A stretch of DNA of 64,000 nucleotides from an uncultured bacterium (GTDB taxonomy: Bacteria > Gemmatimonadota > Gemmatimonadetes > Longimicrobiales > RSA9): assembly GCA_937889645.1 (NCBI GenBank), contig CALBZE010000101.1, positions 1 to 64,000 on the forward strand. The letters are read 5' to 3'. Under the pieces are notes generated by a model. The model was not told the origin of the DNA. It saw only the letters and a list, made by a program, of their open reading frames with translations, and searched no databases. Of this stretch, positions 1-8,887 are shown piece by piece; position 1 is the stretch's first letter, and the number at the start of each line of letters is the position of its first letter. A program made the translations under genes and the position numbers.

Positions 1-52
<52 letters not shown>

Positions 53-86
53 GCCCCCCCCCCCGGGCGCCCCAGGCGCGTTCGGG

Positions 87-443
87 TCACGCCGCTGCGA
101 CGCGACGCAGGAAGTAGACGAGCAGTACGATCGGGGCGACCACGAACAGCGCGAGCTTGAGCAGCGAGCCGAGGACCACCTTGGTCCCCGTGAACAGGGC
201 GCCGAGCAGGAGCATGATGAACAGCGCTCCGAGACCGAGGAATGCCAGCGGCAGCCCCAGGAAGAAGATCAACAAAACGATCAGCAGCCCCCCGCCGACG
301 ACCGCCACCACCGGCAGCGCGATGACGGCCATGGCGAGGATGGCCGGAGAGAGCAGGAGGAAGAGCGTAAGGCCGCCGAGGAGCAGGCAGCCGATCCGCG
401 CGAGGCTGGGCCGGTCGGTTCCGGTCGTGCCATTCGGGTTCAT
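87..443 (-). CDS. Small hydrophobic membrane protein, unknown function
   Basis: Encodes about 118 residues. The first 20 are polar (MNPNGTTGTDRPSLARIG) and the rest is almost entirely hydrophobic, with three to four probable membrane segments rich in Leu, Val, Ala and Gly, ending in a basic LRRVAAA tail. The start at 443 is chosen because an AAGGAG ribosome binding site lies about 8 nt upstream; a longer reading to 644 has no such site and a charged, low-quality N-terminus. No family is recognised. It is divergent from the FAH hydrolase gene, with about 165 nt between them. Confidence 0.6.
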   Translation of the reverse strand: MNPNGTTGTDRPSLARIGCLLLGGLTLFLLLSPAILAMAVIALPVVAVVGGGLLIVLLIFFLGLPLAFLGLGALFIMLLLGALFTGTKVVLGSLLKLALFVVAPIVLLVYFLRRVAAA

Positions 444-609
444 CGCGGCTTCTCCTTGTCGCGTGGTTACCGACGACGCCAGGCAGTACGAAGTACGCAA
501 ACGGCTGGTTTCGGGCCCGGCATCCGCCCTGGCGGCCGTTCGAGGCGCCGCGTAGACTTCCGAATGCCGCCACACGGCGGCCGAACGCACCCGAACACCG
601 AAGAACGAC

Positions 610-1239
610 GTGAAGCCGACGAAGATCGTTTGCATTGGGCGCAACTACGTCGCCCATGCCCGTGAGCTCGGGAACGACGTGCCGGAGCAGCCGCTCATTA
701 TCCTGAAGCCGCCGTCGGCCGTGGTCGCCGATGGGGAGCCCATCGTGATCCCGGCCGTGTCGGCACGGGTGGAGCACGAGGGCGAGATCGGGGTGGTCAT
801 CGGCCGCCGCGCCCGGCACGTGTCCGAAGCGGAGGCGCTCGCCGTGGTGGAGGGCGTCGCGCCTTTGAACGACGTCACCGCGCGCGACCTCCAGCGGACG
901 GACGGGCAGTGGTCGAGGGCGAAGGGGTTCGACACATTCTGTCCGCTCGGGCCGGTGGCGCCGCTGCCGCGGGACTGGCGCGAGCTGGAGGTGGTCTGCC
1001 GCGTGAACGGCGAAGTCCGCCAGCACGGCCGCGCGACCGAAATGGCGTTCGGGATCCCCCGGCTCATCGCCTACGTGACCCGGATCATGACGCTCGAGCC
1101 CGGCGATGTAATTGCGACGGGGACGCCCGAGGGCGTCGGGCCGCTCAACCCCGGCGACGTCGTGGAAGTCGAGCTGCCGGGCCTCGGCCGGGTCCGTAAT
1201 CCGGTAACCGCGGAAGACCTCCAGGCCATTACGCGTTGA
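610..1239 (+). CDS. Fumarylacetoacetate hydrolase (FAH) family protein
   Basis: A 209-residue single-domain FAH-fold enzyme, the size of acylpyruvase/FAHD1-type and 2-hydroxyhepta-2,4-diene-dioate isomerase/oxaloacetate decarboxylase-type members. The metal site is visible: VEHEGEIGVVIG at 54-65 supplies the E-x-E pair, and Asp88 in LNDVTARD is the likely third ligand. The SRAKGFDTFCPLGP segment (102-115) and IATGTPEGVGPL (168-179) are family signatures. The start is GTG at 610. These enzymes cleave or decarboxylate beta-keto acids using Mg2+ or Mn2+ in the cytoplasm; the exact substrate cannot be told. It lies 42 nt upstream of an aminotransferase gene, possibly co-transcribed. Confidence 0.9.
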   Translation: MKPTKIVCIGRNYVAHARELGNDVPEQPLIILKPPSAVVADGEPIVIPAVSARVEHEGEIGVVIGRRARHVSEAEALAVVEGVAPLNDVTARDLQRTDGQWSRAKGFDTFCPLGPVAPLPRDWRELEVVCRVNGEVRQHGRATEMAFGIPRLIAYVTRIMTLEPGDVIATGTPEGVGPLNPGDVVEVELPGLGRVRNPVTAEDLQAITR

Positions 1240-1281
1240 TACGGAGGCGGGGCGCTGGCGCGCCCCGGAAAATCACGACCG

Positions 1282-2457
1282 ATGACGACGACGAAGAAGT
1301 TGGAACTCGCGGAGCGTTTCCGCTCCTTCCCCGCGTATCCGCTCGCGGACGTGCCCCAGATCAAGCGCGAGCTGGCGGCCCGCGGCGTGGACGTGATCGA
1401 CCTGGGCGCCGGCGACGCGGACCTGGCGCCGCCGCCCGCGGCGGTCGAGGCGCTGATCCGGGCCGCTCGGGACCCGGCGATGGGCCGATACCCGTTCCAG
1501 CTCGGGCTGCCGGCGTTCCGCGAGGCCGTGGCCGACTGGATGGAGCGACGCTTCGGCGTGCGGCTCGATGCGTACAAGGAGATCCTGCCGATCATCGGCT
1601 CGAAGGAGGGGATCGCGCACCTCGCGCTGTGCTACGTCGGCCCCGGCGACCGGACGATCCTGCCCGACCCCGGCTACCAGCCGTACGTGGGCGGCACGCT
1701 CCTGGCCGGCGGTGAGCCTTACGCAGTCCCGCTCCGGCCCGAGAATCGCTTCCTCATCCCGCTGGACGAGATCCCGGCCGAGGTCGTGGGCCGCGCCCGC
1801 ATCCTCTACCTGAACTACCCGAACAACCCGACGGCGGCGATCGCCCCGCGGGAGTATCTCGAGGAGGCGGTCGCCTTCTGCAGGCGGCACGGGATCGTGC
1901 TGGTCTACGACAACGCGTACAGCGAGATCGCGTTCGACGGCTATCGTCCGCCGAGCATCTTCGAGATCGACGGCGCGCGGGACGTCGCGGTCGAATTCCA
2001 CTCCTTCTCGAAGACGTACAACATGACGGGGTGGCGGTTGGGCTGGGCGGCCGGCAGCGCGGAGATCATCGCCGCGTTGTCGCGAGTGAAGTCTTTCATC
2101 GACACGGGTGCTTTCATGGCCGTCCAGGCGGCGGGGAAGGCTGCGCTCGAGAGTTGGGACGAGTGGGTCCCGGGTAACGTCGCCGCGTTCCGGGAGCGGC
2201 GCGACGCCGCGGTCGATGCGTTGCGCGAGCAGGGCTTCGATGCGACGTCGCCCGCGGCGACGATGTACCTGTGGGTTCCGACGCCGGGCGGCGTGGCCTC
2301 CGAGCCGTTCGCCCGCCGGGCGCTCCTCGAGCAGGGCGTGGTGATCATGCCCGGCGCCGCGCTGGGGGCGGGCGGCGAGGGATTCTTCCGAATCGCGCTG
2401 ACCCAGCCGCCGGATCGGCTCCGCGAGGCGGCCCGTCGGCTCGGGGCGCTGCTCTGA
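1282..2457 (+). CDS. Class I/II aminotransferase, LL-diaminopimelate aminotransferase-like
   Basis: 391 residues, fold type I PLP-dependent aminotransferase. YPNNPTA at 179-185 and the PLP-lysine motif SFSKTYNMTGWRLGW (Lys244) are intact, and VYDNAYSEIAFDG (208-220) carries the Asp/Tyr that contact the cofactor. The SKTYNMTGWR form and overall length resemble DapL, which makes LL-diaminopimelate in one step from tetrahydrodipicolinate for lysine and peptidoglycan synthesis. Related alanine/aspartate aminotransferases share these motifs, so substrate is uncertain. The start is the first ATG after the FAH stop. Confidence 0.88.
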   Translation: MTTTKKLELAERFRSFPAYPLADVPQIKRELAARGVDVIDLGAGDADLAPPPAAVEALIRAARDPAMGRYPFQLGLPAFREAVADWMERRFGVRLDAYKEILPIIGSKEGIAHLALCYVGPGDRTILPDPGYQPYVGGTLLAGGEPYAVPLRPENRFLIPLDEIPAEVVGRARILYLNYPNNPTAAIAPREYLEEAVAFCRRHGIVLVYDNAYSEIAFDGYRPPSIFEIDGARDVAVEFHSFSKTYNMTGWRLGWAAGSAEIIAALSRVKSFIDTGAFMAVQAAGKAALESWDEWVPGNVAAFRERRDAAVDALREQGFDATSPAATMYLWVPTPGGVASEPFARRALLEQGVVIMPGAALGAGGEGFFRIALTQPPDRLREAARRLGALL

Positions 2458-2500
2458 CGGTCCGGAACTGGCGTCTCGAGGGCGGGTTAGAAAGGACACC

Positions 2501-3487
2501 ATGAGAGCGACCGCCCCGCTGCACCGACCCGTTCGATCCACACCACCGCCCGCCTCCGTGGACGACGGGCGCCAGCTCCGTCGTGCTCCGCGGGTCTCGT
2601 ACAGGCGTGCGCTCCTGGTCGGGCTCGGGCTGTCGCTCGCGCTTCACCTGCTGATCGTTCTGATCGCGCGGCGGACCTGGCTCGTCCCGGTCCCGATCGA
2701 GCGGCCGGAGGCTCCGGTCGTGGCGGTCGGTGGCGAACGGACGACTATGCGGGTGGAGCGGATCGTCATCGTGCCGGAAGCCCGGGCGGAGGCCGAGGCG
2801 ACGGAGCGGGTGGAGCCGGAGGAACGGCCCGAGCCCGAAGCCGAGCCGGCGCCCGTCACGATTCCCGGGGCGGTCGATGCCGCGCCGGCTCCCGGCGCGT
2901 CGGCGCTCGACCGGCTTCGCCCGCGGATGGCCGACCCGCGGCTCTGGACCCGTCCGGAACTCCCCCCACCCGAAGAACCCAGCGACATCGAAGTCGTCCG
3001 GGCACGAATCGCGCGGCGCATTCAGGAGTGGAACGACTCGGTCGCCGCCGAGGCCGGCCGCGCCGCGGACGCGATGGACTGGACCGTGAAGGACGGAGAG
3101 GGGAAGCGCTGGGGGATCTCCCCCGGGAAGATCCACCTCGGCGACCTGACCATCCCCGTGCCCGTCAACATCGGCGGCGGCCCGTCGCCGCAGCGGGAGA
3201 AGGCGGAGGAGCGCGCCAGCCGCGACAAGGAAGTGGCGGCCCAGGCCGAGCGCGCGGCCGCCGACGAGAACCGAGAAGAGCGCGTCCGCGCGATCCGGGA
3301 ACGAAAGGACCAAGAGCGTCGGGAGCAGAAGCCTGGCGGCTCGACCGCGGGATCGGGGAATGGCTCCGGGTCGGCCGGGGCGACGGGGGGCGGCTCCGGC
3401 TCGAGCGGCGGCTCCGGAACCGGGCCGGGCTCGGGCGCGGGGTCCGGAAACGGCGGCTCGGGAGGCAACCGGCCCGGCGGCGACTAG
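2501..3487 (+). CDS. TonB-N-terminus-like membrane protein with Gly/Ser-rich tail
   Basis: 328 residues. A basic N-terminus is followed by one membrane segment (about 36-58, LLVGLGLSLALHLLIVLIAR), the layout of TonB/energy-transducing proteins. Then come a Pro/Glu/Ala-rich stretch (90-130), a central region with WGISPGKIHLGDLTIPVPV that may be the conserved core, a charged Glu/Arg helix (about 230-275), and a 50-residue Gly/Ser low-complexity tail. No TonB C-terminal domain is seen. Likely anchored in the inner membrane and reaching into the periplasm; the function is unknown. Its stop codon overlaps the stop of the convergent GH57 gene through a shared CTAG. Confidence 0.75.
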   Translation: MRATAPLHRPVRSTPPPASVDDGRQLRRAPRVSYRRALLVGLGLSLALHLLIVLIARRTWLVPVPIERPEAPVVAVGGERTTMRVERIVIVPEARAEAEATERVEPEERPEPEAEPAPVTIPGAVDAAPAPGASALDRLRPRMADPRLWTRPELPPPEEPSDIEVVRARIARRIQEWNDSVAAEAGRAADAMDWTVKDGEGKRWGISPGKIHLGDLTIPVPVNIGGGPSPQREKAEERASRDKEVAAQAERAAADENREERVRAIRERKDQERREQKPGGSTAGSGNGSGSAGATGGGSGSSGGSGTGPGSGAGSGNGGSGGNRPGGD

Positions 3488-5211
3488 CCCGAGCGCCAGA
3501 GCCCAAGGTCCAGGCCGGGGAAGATCATCCCGTCGCGTGCCTCGGCTTCGCCGATGAACCGCCAGTCGCTGTCTCGCAGGTCCTCGCCGCGCTCCTGCCT
3601 GCGGACCAGGTCGACCGCCCGATCGAAGACGTGCATGTGGTTGCCGAATCTCACCTGGGCGTAATCCCGCGCCGCCTGTGTCGAGATCAGGAATTGCCAA
3701 TCCGACGACTGCAGCAACAGGAGTTCGCGCGCCGCGAGCCTCAGTAGTCGGTGAATGATCTCGTGCTCCCGGTCGATCCACCGATCGACCAGCTCCCGCA
3801 GCGTCAGCTCTGCGCGATAGATCTCCGGCCACGTCCAGTCCGTTTCGTGATTCAGCCAGATGTAATGGTGGCCGCCCTCGCCCCACGAGCCCTCGGGGAG
3901 CGCGATCTCGCCCATCGGCTCGTGGTGGTCCAGGTACCCGCCCCCGGTGGTCAGCTCGATCTCGTCGTCCCGCGCCATCTTGTCCATGATCCGCATGATC
4001 CACTCGACCCCTTCGTGCCACCAATGTCCGAACAGCTCGGTGTCGAACGGCGCGACGACGATCCCGGGCTCGCCGAAGGCCTCCAGGTGCTCCTCGAGCC
4101 GACGTCGGACGAGCCCGTGGAAGTGGAGCGCGTTCTCCTCGACCCGCTCCTCGGCCATTTCGGGGACGTATTCGGCCTTGTCCCCGAGACCCGCGCCCCT
4201 GCTCGTGACGCGCCAGTAGCGGTGACCGCCGGGGTGGTGCCGCTTGTGGAACTCGAGATACCAGCCGTCGCCCGGGTACCCCCACTCGCCGCTCCAGACC
4301 TGTAGCGAAGCGGCGGGTTCGCGCGCAAAGACGTGGACCGCGCCTGGGAGCGATGTCCGGGAGTGGACGCGGTACACGGCGTTGGGGGTGCGAGTAACAT
4401 CCTCCGGGCGGATCGCCTCGCCGTACTCCTGCTCGTACCGCTCGGCCAGCCGGCGCAGGGCGGGGTGGAGCTGGGCGTAGGTGCCCATGGCCTGGCCGCC
4501 GCGGAGCAGATGCGTATCGACGAAGAAGTACTCGATCCCCTCGGCCGCGAGGAATTCCTCGATCCCGCGCCGCGGTCCGGGTTTCGGGACACGCGGCCCC
4601 ACGACGGGCGGCGCCCAGTCGTAGGCCGGTCGGTACGCGCATTCCGGCAACCAGATCCCCCGCGGGTCGCGCCCGAAGTGTCGGCGATAGCTTTCGATCC
4701 CGGTCCGGATTTGCGCCCGGACGGCCTCGTCCGTCCCGAGGAGCGGGAGGTACGCATGCGTCGCGGCGCTGGTGATGATCTCGATCGCGCCGACGTCCTG
4801 CAGGCGGCGGAACGCACCCACGATGTCCCGGTCGTAGCGCTCGCGGAAATCGGCGAGGCGCTCCGCGAAGATCTCCGCCCAGCGGCTGGCGAGCCAGGCG
4901 CGGTGCCGGAATCCTTCCCACTCGAAGACTTCGGCGTCGTGGCGCGCGGACTCGATCCGCTCCTCCAACCATCCGTCGAGCTCGTCCTGGAACGCATCCG
5001 AGGCGAGCTGTTCGGCCAGGATCGGCGTGATTCCCAGGGTGATCCCTGGTCGCACGCCGCGCTCGAGGAGTCGCTCGATCCCCCGGATCAGCGGGAGGTA
5101 GCTCTCGGCGGCCGCCTCGCTCAACCATTCGGTACCGTGTGGCCATCGGCCATGGGCGAGGACGTAGGGCAGATGGGAGTGGAGCACGATCGTGAACGCG
5201 CCGAGTTTCAT
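3484..5211 (-). CDS. Glycoside hydrolase family 57, 1,4-alpha-glucan branching enzyme-like
   Basis: 575 residues. It cleaves alpha-1,4 glucan chains and re-attaches them in alpha-1,6 linkage (glycogen synthesis). Visible GH57 regions: HSHLPY (11-16) near the N-terminus, the nucleophile motif GIWLPECAY with Glu190, and the acid/base region APFDTELFGHWWHEG with Asp390. The segment WSGEWGYPGDGWYLEFHK (306-323) and the all-helical C-terminal third are typical of the branching-enzyme subgroup rather than GH57 amylases. The start MKLGAFTIVLHS is chosen because the motif lies at the usual distance from it; a 22-residue upstream extension is unlike the family. No glycogen synthase gene is adjacent. 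Confidence 0.9.
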   Translation of the reverse strand: MKLGAFTIVLHSHLPYVLAHGRWPHGTEWLSEAAAESYLPLIRGIERLLERGVRPGITLGITPILAEQLASDAFQDELDGWLEERIESARHDAEVFEWEGFRHRAWLASRWAEIFAERLADFRERYDRDIVGAFRRLQDVGAIEIITSAATHAYLPLLGTDEAVRAQIRTGIESYRRHFGRDPRGIWLPECAYRPAYDWAPPVVGPRVPKPGPRRGIEEFLAAEGIEYFFVDTHLLRGGQAMGTYAQLHPALRRLAERYEQEYGEAIRPEDVTRTPNAVYRVHSRTSLPGAVHVFAREPAASLQVWSGEWGYPGDGWYLEFHKRHHPGGHRYWRVTSRGAGLGDKAEYVPEMAEERVEENALHFHGLVRRRLEEHLEAFGEPGIVVAPFDTELFGHWWHEGVEWIMRIMDKMARDDEIELTTGGGYLDHHEPMGEIALPEGSWGEGGHHYIWLNHETDWTWPEIYRAELTLRELVDRWIDREHEIIHRLLRLAARELLLLQSSDWQFLISTQAARDYAQVRFGNHMHVFDRAVDLVRRQERGEDLRDSDWRFIGEAEARDGMIFPGLDLGLWRSG

Positions 5212-5301
5212 GGGCGGACCCCGGGAATTGTGGGTGGAGTCTGGTCTGTGAATTGCACGCGTCGGTCCCGCCTTCAAGGTCCGTTCCCAAATGGAGGGGG
5301 A

Positions 5302-6075
5302 ATGTTTCGAGACCGTCGAACGGAGGGCCGCAGACAGCTCCTGACTATCGGCGCGGGGGCGGCTATCGGGCTAGTCACGGGTCTCTCGTTGGCCGTGCGT
5401 GCCGGGCGGCGCGGCGCAGGATCCCCGCACGACCTGGAGCGCAGGGTCACCGAAGCGCTGGACGCCGAGGGGCTCACGGCGCGCTTCGACATCGAGGTCG
5501 GCGCGTTGAGCGACGGGATCGTCGAGCTGGCGGGCGTGGTCCGGGACGAGACGGATGCCGAGCGCGCCGTCGCCGTGGCGCAGGGTGTCCCCGGCGTCCG
5601 CACAGTGCTCAATCGACTGGACATCGAGATCCTGGAAGAGCACCTGGCGGAAACCCGGATCCGGAACGCCGAGCGGACGGCGGGAGAGCGGGAGCGGCAG
5701 TGGTACGGCAACATCGTGGGGACAGGGATGCGGCGCCAGGGGCACGAAACGGACCCGGATCGGCCGGACGAAAGGGTATCCGTCGTGACGCGGGAATTGG
5801 GCGTGGACCGGGCGGAGGAAGCGGCGAGCGAGCCGCTCGACAAGCTCGCGCCGGCGGTGGCCGGGCACACGACCGCGCCGGCCGCGCCGTCCGATCGCGC
5901 GACCGTGGCCGATGCCTCCCACAGGCGTCTGGGCAACGTGCCCGAGGAACCGTTGCAGGAGACGAATCCTGCGTCGGGGATCCACGAGAATGTCAAGAAA
6001 GGCACGCAGATCACCATCGAGGAAACCGGCCTCGAAGAAGGACTGACCGAGCGCGAATCGCAGGATCGCGGATAG
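5302..6075 (+). CDS. BON-domain protein with N-terminal membrane anchor
   Basis: 257 residues. An Arg-rich start is followed by one hydrophobic segment (about 14-31, LTIGAGAAIGLVTGLSLAV), then a BON domain at roughly 44-108 ending VPGVRTVLNRLDI. BON domains bind phospholipid or envelope partners and occur in OsmY-like stress proteins. The remaining 150 residues are hydrophilic and low in predicted structure. The ATG has a GGAGGGGG ribosome binding site 6 nt upstream. Divergent from the GH57 gene, with 90 nt between starts. Likely an envelope or stress protein; the specific role is unknown. Confidence 0.8.
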   Translation: MFRDRRTEGRRQLLTIGAGAAIGLVTGLSLAVRAGRRGAGSPHDLERRVTEALDAEGLTARFDIEVGALSDGIVELAGVVRDETDAERAVAVAQGVPGVRTVLNRLDIEILEEHLAETRIRNAERTAGERERQWYGNIVGTGMRRQGHETDPDRPDERVSVVTRELGVDRAEEAASEPLDKLAPAVAGHTTAPAAPSDRATVADASHRRLGNVPEEPLQETNPASGIHENVKKGTQITIEETGLEEGLTERESQDRG

Positions 6076-6099
6076 CCGCTCAGGTGTAGTCTCAGCCGG

Positions 6100-6129
6100 T
6101 TGACGAGGCGGAACCCGGTGCGCTACCCT
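6100..6129 (+). promoter_or_regulatory. Predicted sigma70-type promoter of valS
   Basis: TTGACG at 6100-6105, an 18-nt spacer and TACCCT at 6124-6129. The start point would fall around 6136-6138, at or just before the first possible start codons of valS, so the transcript would have almost no leader. Confidence 0.5.
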
Positions 6130-6139
6130 TCCGTTGTCA

Positions 6140-8887
6140 ATGTCACCGGTTGAGACCATGACCGAACCACTTTCGCCACAGTACGATCCCGGCGCCATCG
6201 AGGCGCCGCTCTATCGTCGTTGGGAAGAGAAAGGGTACTTCCGCGCCGACCCCGAGCCGGTGCTCGAGGGGCGGAAGGACCCGTATGTCGTGATGATCCC
6301 GCCGCCCAACGTGACGGCGGTGCTGCACATGGGGCACGGCCTGAACAACACGATTCAGGACGTGCTGGTCCGCTGGCGCCGTATGCAGGGGCGGGAGACT
6401 CTATGGCAGCCTGGCACCGACCACGCCGGGATCGCGACGCAGAACGTCGTCGAGCGGATCCTCGCGAAGGAAGGGAAGACGCGCCACGACCTGGGCCGCG
6501 AGGCCTTCGTCCAGCGGGTCTGGGATTTCGTCGACGAGACCGGATCGACGATCCTGGAGCAGCTCCGGGCGATCGGCTGTTCTTGCGACTGGTCGCGCAC
6601 CCGCTTCACGCTGGATCCGGGGCTCTCCCGCGCGGTCCGCGAGGTCTTCGTCCGCCTCTACGAGAAGGGGCTCATCTACCGCGGCAACTACATCATCAAC
6701 TGGTGCCCGCGGTGCATGACGGCCCTCTCGGACGAGGAGGCGGAGGGCCAGGAGACCCAGGGGAAGCTGTATTACCTTCGTTACCCGGTCGCCACGCCCG
6801 GCGCGGGCGAGCGCCTGCCGCGGCTCCCCGACGGCCGGCCGTACGTCGTCGTGGCGACGACGCGCCCCGAGACGATGCTCGGCGACACGGGTGTCGCTGT
6901 CCACCCGTCCGATGAGCGCTACAAGGACCTCGTCGGGGTCGAGCTCGAGCTCCCGCTCACCGAGAGGCGGATCCCGGTCGTGGCGGACGAGACCGTGGAT
7001 CCCGAGTTCGGCACCGGTGCCGTCAAGGTCACGCCCGCCCACGACCCGAACGACTTCGAGATCGGCCGCCGCCACGGGCTCGCCGAGATCGACGTGATGA
7101 CGCCCGAGGCGACGATGAACGACAACGCGCCGGAGGCGTTCCGCGGGCTCGACCGCTTCGAGGCGCGGGAGAAGGTCGTCGAGTCGTTCGCCGAGCTCGG
7201 GCTGCTCGAGAAGGTCGAGGACCACACCCATGCGGTCCCGCACTGCTACCGTTGCGACACGGTCGTCGAGCCGCGCCTCTCGCTCCAGTGGTTCGTGCGG
7301 ATGAAGCCGCTCGCGGAGCCGGCGCTCCGGGCGTCGCGCGAGGGGAAGGTCCGCTTCACGCCCGAGTGGCGCACGAAGATCTACGAGAACTGGCTCGAGA
7401 ACATCCGCGACTGGTGCATATCGCGTCAGCTCTGGTGGGGGCACCGCATCCCGGTCTGGTACTGCCAGACGGAGGGGTGCGGCGAGACCATCGTCGCCCG
7501 GGAGGACCCGACCTCCTGCCCGAAGTGCGGCGGGACGGCGCTGGAGCAGGACCCCGACGTGCTCGACACCTGGTTCTCGTCGTGGCTGTGGCCCTTCTCC
7601 ACGCTCGGCTGGCCGGACGAGACACCCGAGCTCAAGGCGTTCTATCCGACGCACGCGCTGAGCACCGCTTCGGAGATCCTGTTCTTCTGGGTCGCGCGCA
7701 TGATCATGGCGGGGCTCGAGTTCATGGGAGAGGTCCCGTTCAGCGACGTGTACCTCCACAGCACGGTCCGGGACCACCTGGGCCGGAAGATGTCGAAGTC
7801 GTTGGGGAACGGGATCGACCCGCTGGAGGTGGTCCGCCGGTTCGGCGCGGATGCGCTGCGCTACACCGTCATCGCCGCCGCGGGCGTGGGGACGGACGTC
7901 CACCTGAACTATCAAGACCTGGAGGAGGCGTTCGCGCCCGGGCGGAACTTCGCGAACAAGATCTGGAACGCCGGCCGCTTCGCCCTCATGAACCTGGAGG
8001 GCGCCGAGGTCCGCCCGGTCGAGGAGATCCGCGAAACCCTCGAGCCGGCCGACCGCTGGATCCTTTCGCGGCTCAACCATGCGACGCGGGAGGTCACGCG
8101 AGCCCTCGAGCAGTTCCGGTTCCACGAGGCGGCGTCGACGGTCTACCACTTCTTCTGGGGCGAGATCGCCGACTGGTACCTCGAGCTGATCAAGCCGCGG
8201 CTGTACGGCGAGGCGACGGAGGAGAGCAAGCGGGCGGCGCAGTCGACGCTCGTCGCCGTGCTGGACGGCGTCCTCCGGCTGCTGCACCCGATCATGCCGT
8301 TCATCAGCGAGGCGCTTTGGCTGCGGCTCCCGGTCCCGGCGGGGAAGAGCCGGGAGGAGTCGCTCGTGATCGCGCGCTGGCCCGACCCGCGTCCCGAATG
8401 GGACGACGCGGAGGCCGAGGAGCAGATGACGGCGCTCATGGAGCTGATCGGTGAGATCCGCACGTTGAGGTCGGAGTACGGCGTCGCGGCGGGCGCGCAG
8501 GTCGAGGTGCAGCTGTCCAACATGCCGCCGGCGCTCGCCCGGGCGCTCGACGTGGAGGAACGTGCGGTGCAGCGTCTGGCCCGCGTCGCCGAGGTCAGGC
8601 GGGAGGGCGGTCCGGACGGACGCATGGGTGCGCGCGCGGTCTTGAGGAGCGGTGCGGACCTGTTCCTGCCGCTCGAGGGGCTGATCGACCTGGACCGGGA
8701 GCGGGCGCGGCTGTCGGCCGAGCTCGAGAGGATCGAGGGCCAGCTGCGGTCGACGGAGGCACGTCTGGCCAACGAGCAGTTCGTCTCGCGCGCGCCGGCG
8801 GATGTCGTGCAGCGGGAGCGTGAGAAGGCGGAGAACTTCCGCGCCCAGGTCGTCCGCCTCTCGAACATGCTGAAAGCGTTGACGTGA
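6140..8887 (+). CDS. valS: Valyl-tRNA synthetase
   Basis: About 915 residues, class I synthetase charging tRNA-Val. Signature HMGH (HIGH equivalent) lies in PPPNVTAVLHMGHGLN near residue 63, and KMSKS is intact near residue 550. The editing (CP1) insertion carries TTRPETMLGDTGVAVHP, and a zinc-knuckle-like pair of Cys motifs lies at GCGETIVAR and SCPKCGG. The C-terminal coiled-coil arm found in ValRS is present (LIDLDRERARLSAELERIEG). Three starts are possible (TTG 6134, ATG 6140, ATG 6158); none has a good ribosome binding site. I chose 6140 because of the promoter just upstream. The stop overlaps the next GTG by 4 nt. Confidence 0.97.
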   Translation: MSPVETMTEPLSPQYDPGAIEAPLYRRWEEKGYFRADPEPVLEGRKDPYVVMIPPPNVTAVLHMGHGLNNTIQDVLVRWRRMQGRETLWQPGTDHAGIATQNVVERILAKEGKTRHDLGREAFVQRVWDFVDETGSTILEQLRAIGCSCDWSRTRFTLDPGLSRAVREVFVRLYEKGLIYRGNYIINWCPRCMTALSDEEAEGQETQGKLYYLRYPVATPGAGERLPRLPDGRPYVVVATTRPETMLGDTGVAVHPSDERYKDLVGVELELPLTERRIPVVADETVDPEFGTGAVKVTPAHDPNDFEIGRRHGLAEIDVMTPEATMNDNAPEAFRGLDRFEAREKVVESFAELGLLEKVEDHTHAVPHCYRCDTVVEPRLSLQWFVRMKPLAEPALRASREGKVRFTPEWRTKIYENWLENIRDWCISRQLWWGHRIPVWYCQTEGCGETIVAREDPTSCPKCGGTALEQDPDVLDTWFSSWLWPFSTLGWPDETPELKAFYPTHALSTASEILFFWVARMIMAGLEFMGEVPFSDVYLHSTVRDHLGRKMSKSLGNGIDPLEVVRRFGADALRYTVIAAAGVGTDVHLNYQDLEEAFAPGRNFANKIWNAGRFALMNLEGAEVRPVEEIRETLEPADRWILSRLNHATREVTRALEQFRFHEAASTVYHFFWGEIADWYLELIKPRLYGEATEESKRAAQSTLVAVLDGVLRLLHPIMPFISEALWLRLPVPAGKSREESLVIARWPDPRPEWDDAEAEEQMTALMELIGEIRTLRSEYGVAAGAQVEVQLSNMPPALARALDVEERAVQRLARVAEVRREGGPDGRMGARAVLRSGADLFLPLEGLIDLDRERARLSAELERIEGQLRSTEARLANEQFVSRAPADVVQREREKAENFRAQVVRLSNMLKALT

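Noticed and set aside
5212..5277. 22-residue N-terminal extension of the GH57 enzyme
   Set aside because: The extension is Arg/Pro-rich, and the conserved family N-terminus begins at the Met encoded at 5211.
2345..5290. 981-codon minus-strand reading across the TonB-like and GH57 genes
   Set aside because: It is in a different frame from the well-supported GH57 gene, is Arg/Pro/Gly-rich, and has no domain.
6076..6140. T-box riboswitch upstream of valS
   Set aside because: The space between the BON gene and valS is under 70 nt, too short for a T-box, and no AGGGTGGNACCGCG-like motif is seen.
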